Source: Actinokineospora enzanensis DSM 44649
GTDB taxonomy: Bacteria; Actinomycetota; Actinomycetes; Mycobacteriales; Pseudonocardiaceae
NCBI RefSeq assembly: GCF_000374445.1
Contig: NZ_KB894433.1
Span: 37,886 to 101,885, forward strand
DNA length: 64,000 bases
Direction of reading: 5' to 3'
The first letter of the stretch is position 1; every line of letters begins with the position of its first letter. The notes under the pieces were generated by a model. It did not search any database. It saw only the letters and a program-made list of their open reading frames with translations, and was not told the origin of the DNA. The translations under genes and the position numbers were made by a program. Positions 52,119 to 59,983 of the stretch are shown piece after piece.

Positions 52119-52304
52119 ATGATCATCGACTGCGACACCTGTGTGGTCCGGGGCGACGCGTGCCGGGACTGCGTGATCACCGCGCTGCTCGGCGCGCCGC
52201 CGACGGTGGAGCTCGACGACTCGGAACGCCAGGCCATCGACGTGTTGGCGGGCGCTGGTCTGGTGCCGCGGTTGCGGCTGCTGCCGATCGAGAAGTCGGC
52301 CTGA
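52119..52304 (+). CDS. Small conserved actinobacterial CxxC protein
   Basis: A 61-residue protein: MIIDCDTCVVRGDACRDCVI, then LLGAPPTVELDDSERQAIDV and AGLVPRLRLLP. Two cysteine pairs suggest metal or redox binding. I recall close relatives across actinobacteria near NlpC/P60 genes; the role is unknown. GGAGG precedes ATG 52119. Confidence 0.78.
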   Translation: MIIDCDTCVVRGDACRDCVITALLGAPPTVELDDSERQAIDVLAGAGLVPRLRLLPIEKSA

Positions 52305-52379
52305 TCGGCCGCGAAACCGGCCGGATCGGCACCGACACGCCCGGGTGAAACCGGCGACGCGATGAGTGGTCGCTTCGGT

Positions 52380-52700
52380 CGCCGAGCGGTTCACCACCCG
52401 GGTGAACAGTGCTGTTGCAACCATCACACAGGGCAGTCGGGACTGCTCCGTTGGTGTTTTCCGGCGACAGGTGAGCCTTTTTCGCTCGGGCCGGTGGACG
52501 CGTGGGCTCACTTTTCGTAACCTGTCCGAGATCTCGCGGCAGGCAGCCGCCCACCCCGAGGGTGGCTACGCGAGATCGCCGCCGAATCGGCCCTCCCCGG
52601 GGCTGAACCGGAACTCCCCCACGGTGGGGCTCCTCGCTCGGGACGCAAGCGGTACTGCCGCTCGCGCCGAACCCGGCCGGACGCCGTACGGCGTCCGTGC
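52380..52700 (+). promoter_or_regulatory. Structured leader, candidate c-di-AMP (ydaO-type) riboswitch
   Basis: The NlpC/P60 gene has a leader region of about 450 bp with no gene. It contains segments reminiscent of the ydaO/yuaA consensus: CGCCGAATCGGCCC, GGGGCTGAACCGG and CGCCGAACCCGGCC, followed by a GGACGCCG/CGGCGTCC hairpin (52679-52696). Riboswitches of this class control peptidoglycan hydrolase genes in actinobacteria. The borders are approximate and the call is by eye. Confidence 0.45.
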
Positions 52701-52761
52701 GTGGCCGGGCACACGAGGCGCGCCCCTCGGCGGTCTTACGGACGAAGGAGTACGCGCGACC

Positions 52762-53823
52762 GTGTCGTCGCATCGACTCAAACGTGCCAAACGGTGTGCC
52801 ATGAGCGTGACGGCCGTGGTCGCCGTGGTCGCCTTCTCACCCTCCCCAGCCTTCGCGCAGCCGGCCGCCCCGCCCGCCCCGACCACCGCGTCCGAGGCGT
52901 TGAAGCGGTACCAGGAGCTCAGCCAGCAGGCCGAGCAGGTGAACGAGGACCTGCTCAAGGCCCGCACCGACCTGCAGACCAAGCAGGCCGAGCTGGACAA
53001 GGCCACCAACGACGTCGCCGTCGCCGCGGCCAACGAGAAGCAGGCCATGGCGCTGGAGGAGCAGTTCCGCGGCCAGGTCGACCAGCTGGCCAACGCCTCC
53101 TACCAGGGCGCCCGCTTCAACAAGATCTCCGCACTGCTCGCGGGCACCTCCCCGGACGACTTCCTGGAGCGGGCCTCCGCGCTCAACGTGCTGGCCGCGG
53201 ACAACCAGGACGCGCTGCAGAAGTACACCAGCGCGGTGAACACCGCGGCCGACTCGCGCAAGCTCGCCGAGGACGGCCAGCGGCGCGCCACCGAGGCCAA
53301 GGCCGCGGCCGAGAAGCTCACCGCCGACGTGCAGAAGAAGTACGACGACCTGCAGGGCCAGATCAAGGACGTCAAGGATGCCGAGAGCAAGCTCTCGGCG
53401 AAGGAGAAGACGGACCTCAAGGGCCCCGTCGACAACGGCGTCTACCTGGCGCCCGCCGGTGCGGCAGGCAAGGCCATGGACGTCGCCCTCGCCCAGCGCG
53501 GCAAGATGTACGTGTGGGGCGCCGCGGGCCCGGGCACCTTCGACTGCTCCGGCCTGACCATGTACGCCTACGCGGCCGCGGGCGTCTCGCTGCCGCACTC
53601 CAGCCGGTCCCAGTACGGCTACGGCGTGGCGGTCTCGCGCAGCGCGCTGCAGCCCGGCGACCTGATCTTCTACGGCAGCAGCGTCGCCTCCATCCACCAC
53701 GTCGCCATGTACATCGGCGACGGACGGATCGTGCACGCCTCCACCTCCGGGGTGCCGGTGAAGACCGACACCATCGACGGCGGCGGCAAGGACTACATCG
53801 GGGCCCGCCGCATCGTCGGCTGA
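52762..53823 (+). CDS. Secreted NlpC/P60 peptidoglycan hydrolase
   Basis: A 353-residue exported enzyme: signal peptide ending PAFAQ, a CwlO/RipA-type coiled coil (about 45-210) and a C-terminal NlpC/P60 domain with catalytic Cys262 (FDCSGLTMYAYAAAG) and His313 (IHHVAMYIGDGRIVHAS). It should cut gamma-D-Glu-mDAP bonds in cell-wall peptides. By position it corresponds to Rv2190c (RipD/RipC-like) of mycobacteria. GTG 52762 lies 11 nt after AAGGAG. The long structured leader suggests riboswitch control. Confidence 0.9.
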   Translation: MSSHRLKRAKRCAMSVTAVVAVVAFSPSPAFAQPAAPPAPTTASEALKRYQELSQQAEQVNEDLLKARTDLQTKQAELDKATNDVAVAAANEKQAMALEEQFRGQVDQLANASYQGARFNKISALLAGTSPDDFLERASALNVLAADNQDALQKYTSAVNTAADSRKLAEDGQRRATEAKAAAEKLTADVQKKYDDLQGQIKDVKDAESKLSAKEKTDLKGPVDNGVYLAPAGAAGKAMDVALAQRGKMYVWGAAGPGTFDCSGLTMYAYAAAGVSLPHSSRSQYGYGVAVSRSALQPGDLIFYGSSVASIHHVAMYIGDGRIVHASTSGVPVKTDTIDGGGKDYIGARRIVG

Positions 53824-53841
53824 CCCGAACGGGATCTTCTG

Positions 53842-53869
53842 GGGGCCGGGACCACGTGGTCCCGGCCCC
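53842..53869. terminator. Perfect palindromic terminator
   Basis: GGGGCCGGGACCAC and its exact complement (14-bp arms), followed by TTTCCCG, directly after the NlpC/P60 gene. Confidence 0.85.
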
Positions 53870-53935
53870 TTTCCCGTTTCCGGTGGTCAGCGCGAGTGCG
53901 GTCGCCTCGTGGTCGCCACTGTCGCGGTCCGGCCC

Positions 53936-53941
53936 TAGGAT
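53936..53941 (+). promoter_or_regulatory. -10 element TAGGAT of leaderless metallopeptidase-like gene
   Basis: TAGGAT ends 6 nt before GTG 53948. Confidence 0.55.
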
Positions 53942-53947
53942 TCCCCG

Positions 53948-55297
53948 GTGGCCAACAGGGCGAGAGCGTGGTTGAGCGCGGCGGTCGCCGTCCTCGCGTT
54001 GGCCGGGATAGTGGTCATCTCGCTACCCGCCGCCCCGGCCCAGCCGCGCGCGCAGGCGGGCCAGGGCCAGCCGATGGGAGCGGTCCCGCCGCCGTCGGAG
54101 TCGGTCGACACCGCCGACGCGCAGCGCGCCACCGCCGTCACCGACCTGCTGCGCCGCCGGGCCGCCGCGATGCTCGATCGGGACGAGGCCGCGTTCACCG
54201 CCACGCTCGACCCGAACGCCGACCCGGCCTTCCTGGACGAGCAGCGCGCGCTGTTCGCCAACCTCGGCGACATCCCGCTGGACACCTGGTCCTACGGGCT
54301 GCGCGCGGACGACACGCTGGACGTCGCCTCGCTGCCCGCCCCCGCCGCCGACCCCACCGCCGAGCTGTGGGCACCGTCGGTCGACCTGCGGTACGCGCTG
54401 CGCGGCATCGACCAGACCCCGACCAGCCGACCGATGGGCTACCTGTTCGCCAAGCGCGCGGGCGTCTGGTACCTGCGCTCCGACACCGCCCTCAACGACC
54501 TGGGCCGACGCAGCTGGCGCGGGCCGTGGGACTTCGGCCCGTGCGTGGTCACGCCGACCGCGCACGGCTTGGTCCTGGCCCACCGCGGCAGCCAGCCGAT
54601 GGTCGACCGGCTGGTCCGCGAGCTGGACTCGTCGGTCGAGGCGGTCAGCGAGGTGTGGGGGGACGCCTGGCCCAAGCGGGTGGCGATGATCCTGCCGGAC
54701 AGCCTGCCGGAGATGCGCGCCCTGGTCGGCCCGGACTTCCCGGTCGAGTCGGTGGTGGCGGTCGCGATCGCCGACCGGGTCGACACCGCCCGGCACACCG
54801 CCACCGGGCAGCGGGTCGTGCTCAGCCCCACCGGCGCCCGCGCGCTGTCGCTGTCGTCGCTGCGGGTGGTGCTCCGGCACGAGATCACACACGTCGCCGC
54901 CCGCGCGGAGACCGTCGACGGCTCGCCGATGTGGCTGCTGGAGGGCTTCGCCGACTACGTCGGCTACCGCGACAGCGGCGTCACCCTGGCTCAGGGCGCC
55001 CCCGACCTGGCCCGCCGCGTCCGCGACTCCGGCCCGCCCACCGCGCTGCCCGACGACCGGGAGTTCCGGGCCAGGGACCGCAGCCTCGACCTGGCCTACC
55101 AGCAGGCCTGGTCCATCGCCCGGTTCGTCGCCGACCGCTTCGGCGAGGCCAGGCTGGTCGCGCTGTACCGGGCGGTGGCGGGCGCGGGCCCGATCTCCGC
55201 CAGCGACACCGACGACCTGCTCCGACAGGTGATCGGGATGGACCGGCGTGGCCTTTTGCAGGCATGGCAGGGCTACCTGCGCACGACCCTGCGGTAG
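53948..55297 (+). CDS. Secreted HExxH (gluzincin-like) metallopeptidase
   Basis: A 449-residue exported protein with a signal anchor (AWLSAAVAVLALAGIVVISL). The zinc motif VVLRHEITHVAAR and the downstream WLLEGFADYVGYRD give HExxH...E, the gluzincin/MA-clan layout, so it is a likely peptidase. N-terminal part (about 60-250) has no recognised domain. The target is unknown. It is leaderless and precedes pimB by 19 bp. Confidence 0.8.
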   Translation: MANRARAWLSAAVAVLALAGIVVISLPAAPAQPRAQAGQGQPMGAVPPPSESVDTADAQRATAVTDLLRRRAAAMLDRDEAAFTATLDPNADPAFLDEQRALFANLGDIPLDTWSYGLRADDTLDVASLPAPAADPTAELWAPSVDLRYALRGIDQTPTSRPMGYLFAKRAGVWYLRSDTALNDLGRRSWRGPWDFGPCVVTPTAHGLVLAHRGSQPMVDRLVRELDSSVEAVSEVWGDAWPKRVAMILPDSLPEMRALVGPDFPVESVVAVAIADRVDTARHTATGQRVVLSPTGARALSLSSLRVVLRHEITHVAARAETVDGSPMWLLEGFADYVGYRDSGVTLAQGAPDLARRVRDSGPPTALPDDREFRARDRSLDLAYQQAWSIARFVADRFGEARLVALYRAVAGAGPISASDTDDLLRQVIGMDRRGLLQAWQGYLRTTLR

Positions 55298-55304
55298 CCG
55301 GGGC

Positions 55305-55310
55305 TAAGTT
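55305..55310 (+). promoter_or_regulatory. -10 element TAAGTT of leaderless pimB
   Basis: TAAGTT ends 6 nt before GTG 55317. Confidence 0.5.
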
Positions 55311-55316
55311 GGGTGG

Positions 55317-56459
55317 GTGCGCAAGACCCTCCTGGTGACCAACGACTTCCCGCCTCGCCCCGGGGGGATCCAGACCTACCTGCATACCCTGGCCAGGTGG
55401 CTGCCGGACCGGGAGCTGGTGGTCTACGCACCGGCCTGGGAGGGCGCGGATGCGTTCGACGCGGCCCAGTCGTTCCAGGTCGTGCGGCATCCGACGGCGT
55501 TGATGCTGCCGGTTCCGTCGGTCGCCCGCCGCGCCCGCGAGATCCTCCGCGCCGAAGGCTGCGACGCGGTCTGGTTCGGCGCGGCGGCCCCGCTGGCCCT
55601 GCTCGGCCCCGGCCTGCGCAAGGCGGGCGCGCGGCGGGTGGTGGCAAGCACGCACGGTCACGAGGTGGGCTGGTCGATGCTGCCCGGCGCCCGCCAGGCT
55701 TTGCGGCGGATTGGTGGCACCGCGGACGTGGTGACCTACGTGAGCAGGTACACCCGTCGCCGGTTCGCGGCGGCGTTCGGGCCGTCGGCGGCGCTGGAGC
55801 TGGTCCCGTCCGGTGTGGACACCGAGGTGTACCGGCCGGACCCGGTCGCGCGCGCGGAGATCCGGGCACGGCACGGGCTGGGGGATCGACCTGTCGTGGT
55901 GTGTGTGTCCCGGTTGATGCCGCGTAAGGGGCAGGACGTTCTGATCCGCGCGCTGCCGCATATCCGCCGCCGCGTTCCGGATGCGGCGTTGTTGATCGTG
56001 GGCGGTGGTCCCTACCGGCCGCGCCTGGAGGCTTTGGCCCGTGAGTCCGGAGTGGACGTGGTGTTCACCGGATCGGTGCCGTGGGAGGAACTTCCCGCCC
56101 ACTACGCGGCCGGTGATGTGTTCGCGATGCCCTGTCGGACCCATGGGCGTGGGCTGGACGTGGAGGCCCTCGGGATCGTGTTCCTGGAGGCGGCGGCGAC
56201 CGGGCTGCCGGTGGTCGTGGGGGACTCGGGGGGCGCGCCGGAGGCCGTGCTGGACGGGAAGACCGGGCACGTGGTGGACGGACGGGCGGTGACGAAGATC
56301 GCAGGCCACATCGCGGACCTGCTGTCGGATCCGGTGCGCGCGGCCGAGATGGGCGCGGCGGGGCGGCGTTGGATGGAACGCGAGTGGCACTGGGCCGACC
56401 GTGCTGACCGGCTGCAGCAGCTACTGGACGGGGAGACGGTCTACCGGTTCAGCAACTAG
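55317..56459 (+). CDS. pimB: GDP-mannose-dependent mannosyltransferase PimB (GT4)
   Basis: A 380-residue GT-B glycosyltransferase very like mycobacterial PimB' (Rv2188c): LLVTNDFPPRPGGIQTYLHT, VWFGAAAPLALLGPGLR, ASTHGHEVGWSMLPGAR, VCVSRLMPRKGQDVLIRALP and the acceptor/donor region DVEALGIVFLEAAATGLPVV. It adds the second mannose in phosphatidylinositol mannoside synthesis at the membrane's inner face. Its TAG shares CTAG (56456-56459) with the stop of the convergent NACHT-like gene. Confidence 0.92.
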   Translation: MRKTLLVTNDFPPRPGGIQTYLHTLARWLPDRELVVYAPAWEGADAFDAAQSFQVVRHPTALMLPVPSVARRAREILRAEGCDAVWFGAAAPLALLGPGLRKAGARRVVASTHGHEVGWSMLPGARQALRRIGGTADVVTYVSRYTRRRFAAAFGPSAALELVPSGVDTEVYRPDPVARAEIRARHGLGDRPVVVCVSRLMPRKGQDVLIRALPHIRRRVPDAALLIVGGGPYRPRLEALARESGVDVVFTGSVPWEELPAHYAAGDVFAMPCRTHGRGLDVEALGIVFLEAAATGLPVVVGDSGGAPEAVLDGKTGHVVDGRAVTKIAGHIADLLSDPVRAAEMGAAGRRWMEREWHWADRADRLQQLLDGETVYRFSN

Positions 56460-57505
56460 CCGAGCGTGATCACGGGGAATCGGCTGGGGATGTTGGGTTC
56501 GAGGGCGCGGGTGGCGATCACGACCGCGAGTTCGCAGTTGAGGGCTGCCGCGATGTCCTGGAACAGGACGATCTCGTCGAGGTAGGTGGGGCGGTTCGTG
56601 GTGATCGTCGCGAACAGGTCCTCGACGTCGTCGAGCAGGACCATGTGTGCGGTGCCGGGGACGTGTCGGGAGATGTAGTGGTCGTCGGTCACGTCGAGCG
56701 GGTCCCGCAGCTGCTCCTCGACCGTGGCGTGGACATCCTGAAGCGGTACTCGGGTGACCATGTGCCCCTCCGGGAACCGGGCCGAGAGAACGCTGGTGAC
56801 CAGGGATTCGGCCGCGTCGGGGTGGCCGACGGCCAGGAGCGGGGACCGGATCGCCGTCGACGTCGTGAGGTGGCGGGTAAGCATGGCGTCGGGGTCGGAT
56901 CGGGTGCCCAGGCCGGACCAGAGCCGGAACTCCGGGACTGACTCGCTGAACCTCTGGTAGCTCGCCCGGTAGTTCTCGCGTACCTGATCGGCGAAGTTCT
57001 TCGGGAAGTCGTGTCCGGACAGGCCGGTGTCGCGGAAAGCCGCGAGGGTGCGGGTCAGTGCTTCGGCGGACCAGGCTCGGAGAGCCTGCGCGGTCTCCTC
57101 GATTCCCTGGTGGGCGCCCAGGTGCGGTAGATCGGAGCAATACAGGTGGCGGATCAGGGCATCGGCCTCGGTGGACTCGGTGATCCTGACGTCGGCGCAG
57201 CCCGCGGCCAAGCCTGTGAGGAGCGGGGTGGCCAGCAGTGTGGTGTGGATGGCGACCACGCGGTCGTTCCGGTTGAGGCCGCTGGTACGGGTGAGGAGGT
57301 CGGTGGTGGTGTCGAGGAGACCGTCGATGAGGCCGGTCACCTCGTCCCGTCGGTCCGCCCAGCCGTGGATGGCCGCGGTCGTGGGTCGACCCGCGAACCG
57401 GAAGGCGTTGCCCAACAAGGCATTGAGGGCATGCCGCGATGTGCGCTGGTGGTTGGCGAGGGCGGCCAGTGCGCCGCGGAGAGTGATCACCAGGTTGCCT
57501 GCCAT
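56456..57505 (-). CDS. NNH7/NACHT-like protein with degenerate Walker A
   Basis: A 349-residue soluble protein. The N-terminal half resembles the actinobacterial NACHT N-terminal helical type (NNH7-like): NRNDRVVAIHTTLLATPLLT and ENYRASYQRFSESVPEFRLW. The rest looks like a truncated P-loop domain: Walker B-like MVLLDDVEDLF (about 288-298) and sensor-like VVIATRALEPNIPSRFPVIT (329-346), but where Walker A is expected only AVGHPDAAESLV (about 225-236) is seen, without GxxxxGK[ST]. It ends just after the sensor, without winged helix or repeats. Last gene of the WXG/CHAP operon. ATG 57505 is chosen; GTG 57514 is possible. The family call is by eye. Confidence 0.6.
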   Translation of the reverse strand: MAGNLVITLRGALAALANHQRTSRHALNALLGNAFRFAGRPTTAAIHGWADRRDEVTGLIDGLLDTTTDLLTRTSGLNRNDRVVAIHTTLLATPLLTGLAAGCADVRITESTEADALIRHLYCSDLPHLGAHQGIEETAQALRAWSAEALTRTLAAFRDTGLSGHDFPKNFADQVRENYRASYQRFSESVPEFRLWSGLGTRSDPDAMLTRHLTTSTAIRSPLLAVGHPDAAESLVTSVLSARFPEGHMVTRVPLQDVHATVEEQLRDPLDVTDDHYISRHVPGTAHMVLLDDVEDLFATITTNRPTYLDEIVLFQDIAAALNCELAVVIATRALEPNIPSRFPVITLG

Positions 57506-57515
57506 GGCGTGCACT

Positions 57516-57803
57516 CTATGAGTTGCCGAGGTGCCAGTCGTCCGAATTCGTGTCCTCTGTGGAGGGCGTGAGCAGGTCGTCGTCGATGAACGGGGCCAGG
57601 GTTGCGAGGCCGTCGGCGAGGGCTTGAGCGGCGGCGCGGTGGGTGAGGGTGATGAGTTCCCGGGCCAGCGCCGTGGCGGACATGTGGCGTTGGGCGGTGC
57701 CGAGGTGGAGGGCGATCGGTTTGCCGTCAAGGTTGACCGTGAGCTCGATCCCGTGTGGACCCTGGACGGTCGCGGTGAGCGCGTCCAGCCGGGTGCTGAT
57801 CAC
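57516..57803 (-). CDS. YbaB/EbfC-like protein (second in operon)
   Basis: A 95-residue protein with the EbfC-like core GIELTVNLDGKPIALHLGTA and ALARELITLTHRAAAQALAD, then an acidic tail. GTG 57803 has GGAGG five bases upstream and overlaps the preceding stop (GTGA). DNA binding is a family trait, not shown here. Members of this fold are common beside WXG genes in actinomycetes. Confidence 0.7.
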   Translation of the reverse strand: MISTRLDALTATVQGPHGIELTVNLDGKPIALHLGTAQRHMSATALARELITLTHRAAAQALADGLATLAPFIDDDLLTPSTEDTNSDDWHLGNS

Positions 57804-58057
57804 TGCGCCCTCCAGGTTTCCGGAGTCGTGGCCTCGGTGGTCTCGGGGCAATCGAGTCCGAGCAGATGCGCTGGGACAGCGCCGATGAGGTGCCGGGCCC
57901 GGCGGTTGGCATCGGCGGTGGCGGCATCGACGACGCGCAGGATGGTGGTGGCGAGGTCGGGGCGGCGGAGGGCGGACTCGGTGAGGTGCAGGGATTCCAG
58001 CGCGCCGCCGGGGTGCACGGTCATTTCGACGCCGTCGGCGTGGGCTCGGCCGGTCAT
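57800..58057 (-). CDS. YbaB/EbfC-like protein (first in operon)
   Basis: An 85-residue protein: VEMTVHPGGALESLHLTESA then LATTILRVVDAATADANRRA, the EbfC-like strand-strand-helix pattern without the usual N-terminal helix. It may pair with the adjacent 95-residue homologue. ATG 58057 overlaps the CHAP gene stop (ATGA). Confidence 0.7.
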   Translation of the reverse strand: MTGRAHADGVEMTVHPGGALESLHLTESALRRPDLATTILRVVDAATADANRRARHLIGAVPAHLLGLDCPETTEATTPETWRAQ

Positions 58058-59052
58058 GAGGGGTGGACTCCGCCGTAGAAGGTGTTGTGGGACAGGACGT
58101 GGGGGCGGCGGACGACCGAGTCGGTGTTGGGGCCGGAATTGCCCTCGATCAATGTCACCGTGTTGCCGTGCACCTTCTCCACGATCCCGATGTGCTTGCT
58201 CGTCGACGTGTTCTGCGGCCCGGTACCGAACAGCAGCACGTCACCGGGGCGGGCGCGGGTGAGGTCGTGGTAGGCGAGGCCTTTGCGCTGACCCCAGTGG
58301 AAGACATTGCCGGTGAACGGGGTGATCGGGATGTCCACGCCGCTCCGCTTCCACACCCAGCTGGCGAATGACGAACACCAGGCGGCCTGCGGACCGTACT
58401 TGTTCGCATTGTTCGCCCCCTCGTGATAGCCAAGCTGCGTCGCCGCAATCCGAGTAATCTCGCCAGCCTTGCCTGTGCTGTGCGCCTTCCCGGCCGCAGG
58501 CTTGTGCGCGGCCTCGGTGTGCTTTGCCACCGGCTCGGTCAACGCCCGTAACTTGTGCGCGGCCTCGGACAGCGCCGCCTTGGCCTCAGCGACCTGCTTC
58601 GCCGACTCGGCCGTGTACGTCCGCACCAGATCGGCCACCTGCCCGACCGCCCGCACCAACGCCGGACGTTGCCCGACCGCCAACCCCGCGTTCACCACGG
58701 CGGTCGCCTTCTCGTTGTATTCGTCGAGCAATCGGACCACCGCCCCATGCCCACCATCGAGCACCCGCGCCGCCTCCGCGACGATCCCGGCCGCCGAGGA
58801 AGCCGCCGCGGCCGTGGCCATCATCCCGCGATCGACCTTCCCGGCCTGCCGCCCGAACCCCGCCGCGTCCCGCCCCGACCACGCCACCCCCTGAACAGCC
58901 TTGCGGTGCACGTCATGCTGCTCGACCAATTTCTCCCGCACACCCGCGAACGCCTGTTGCGCTTCCTGCGCGTCCCCGACCTTCCCCGCCAACCGATTCC
59001 GATGCAGGATCATGTCCGCCGCGAAATGCCGGACAACACTCTCCGTATTCAC
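58054..59052 (-). CDS. WXG-type helical protein with C-terminal CHAP peptidase
   Basis: A 332-residue protein without a Sec signal. Its N-terminal helical half carries a WxG (W58-S-G60) as in type VII secretion substrates; a long Ala-rich helical region follows (about 75-180), then a CHAP domain (about 195-332) with Cys226 (AAWCSSFASWVW), His287 (KHIGIVEKV) and Asn305 (LIEGNSG). CHAP enzymes cut peptidoglycan peptides or bridges. Export by an ESX/type VII system and a cell-wall or effector role are inferred. GTG 59052 overlaps the upstream stop (GTGA). Confidence 0.8.
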   Translation of the reverse strand: MNTESVVRHFAADMILHRNRLAGKVGDAQEAQQAFAGVREKLVEQHDVHRKAVQGVAWSGRDAAGFGRQAGKVDRGMMATAAAASSAAGIVAEAARVLDGGHGAVVRLLDEYNEKATAVVNAGLAVGQRPALVRAVGQVADLVRTYTAESAKQVAEAKAALSEAAHKLRALTEPVAKHTEAAHKPAAGKAHSTGKAGEITRIAATQLGYHEGANNANKYGPQAAWCSSFASWVWKRSGVDIPITPFTGNVFHWGQRKGLAYHDLTRARPGDVLLFGTGPQNTSTSKHIGIVEKVHGNTVTLIEGNSGPNTDSVVRRPHVLSHNTFYGGVHPS

Positions 59053-59393
59053 CGTTCCCCCATGAACTTGTCCGCGTTCCCCTTGTCCGCCCGCCGATAC
59101 CCCTCCGCGGACCGCCCCACCGCCTTACCCAGCTCCTCGACACTCTCGGCCGCCCCCGACACCCGCCGCCCCAACGACTCCGCGAACTCCTTGACGGCGT
59201 CAGCGAACCCGGACTCCCGCCCGACCCACCCGAACCCGGACCCGTCCACCACCGCGAGCCCCCGCCCCACGTCCCGAACCGCCTTGCCCCGAGCCCCCGC
59301 CTCCCGGCAATACCCCTCCAACGCCCCGACATCGACCGCGAAACCACCCCCCAGCTCCGCCCCGATCATCCCGATCAACTCCCGCTCATCCAT
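59049..59393 (-). CDS. Small WXG/EspC-like type VII secretion target
   Basis: A 114-residue, mostly helical protein (MDERELIGMIGAELGGGFAV). It has W56-V-G58 between two helical halves and Y99-R-R-A-D103 near the C-terminus, matching the YxxxD/E type VII export signal. It probably pairs with the WXG half of the CHAP protein encoded next. ATG 59393 is chosen over an upstream low-complexity extension. First gene of a five-gene operon. Confidence 0.72.
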   Translation of the reverse strand: MDERELIGMIGAELGGGFAVDVGALEGYCREAGARGKAVRDVGRGLAVVDGSGFGWVGRESGFADAVKEFAESLGRRVSGAAESVEELGKAVGRSAEGYRRADKGNADKFMGER

Positions 59394-59592
59394 CCCGCCT
59401 CCTCCGCCCACCCACAATCGCGCACACCAGCGGACAGACCGAGCCCCGGTGCACAACAGGTCACATCAGCTGCACGCAGGGACTAGCGGGCGTAGATGGC
59501 GGCGACCTCGGAGTGATCTCCCCTCCGGGTCGGCGACCGGCGCGCTGACCCGCCCCGCGCGGGCTCCCGGACCGCCGTGACATGCTGCCGGA

Positions 59593-59973
59593 ATGCCGCA
59601 GATCGACGTCGTGGACGAGACGTTCGTGGTGGTGGCGCCCGCCGCGGCCGCCGCCGTGTTCGCCGATCCCGGCCGCTGGCGTCGGTTCTGGCCGGACCTG
59701 GACCTGGAGGTCTACGCCGACCGCGGCGACCAGGGCCTGCGCTGGACGGTGCGCGGGGCCCTGGTCGGCACCATGGAGGTGTGGCTGGAGCCGGTGCTGG
59801 ACGGCACCCTCGTGCACTACTTCCTGCGCGCCGACACCCCCGGGCCGCGCTCGCCGCGCGGGCTGAACCGGGAGCGGGTGCGCCGCCAGCTGGCCGCCAA
59901 GGAGCTGGCGTTGGGCCTCAAGACCGTCCTGGAGGGTGGGCGAGCCCCGGGGACGGCCCCGGGCGACGCGTAG
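59593..59973 (+). CDS. SRPBCC-fold (START-like) protein
   Basis: A 126-residue protein with a polyketide-cyclase/START-like pattern: VVVAPAAAAAVFADPGRWRR, then strands LRWTVRGALVGTMEVWLEPV and a C-terminal helix. It may bind a lipid or small hydrophobic ligand. CATGCT ends 6 nt before ATG 59593. It begins a plus-strand run that includes a second SRPBCC and an ArsA-like ATPase. Confidence 0.75.
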   Translation: MPQIDVVDETFVVVAPAAAAAVFADPGRWRRFWPDLDLEVYADRGDQGLRWTVRGALVGTMEVWLEPVLDGTLVHYFLRADTPGPRSPRGLNRERVRRQLAAKELALGLKTVLEGGRAPGTAPGDA

Positions 59974-59976
59974 GGT
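59971..59976 (+). promoter_or_regulatory. -10 element TAGGGT of leaderless phosphoesterase gene
   Basis: TAGGGT overlaps the stop of the SRPBCC gene and ends 7 nt before GTG 59984. Confidence 0.5.
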
Positions 59977-59983
59977 GATCTCC

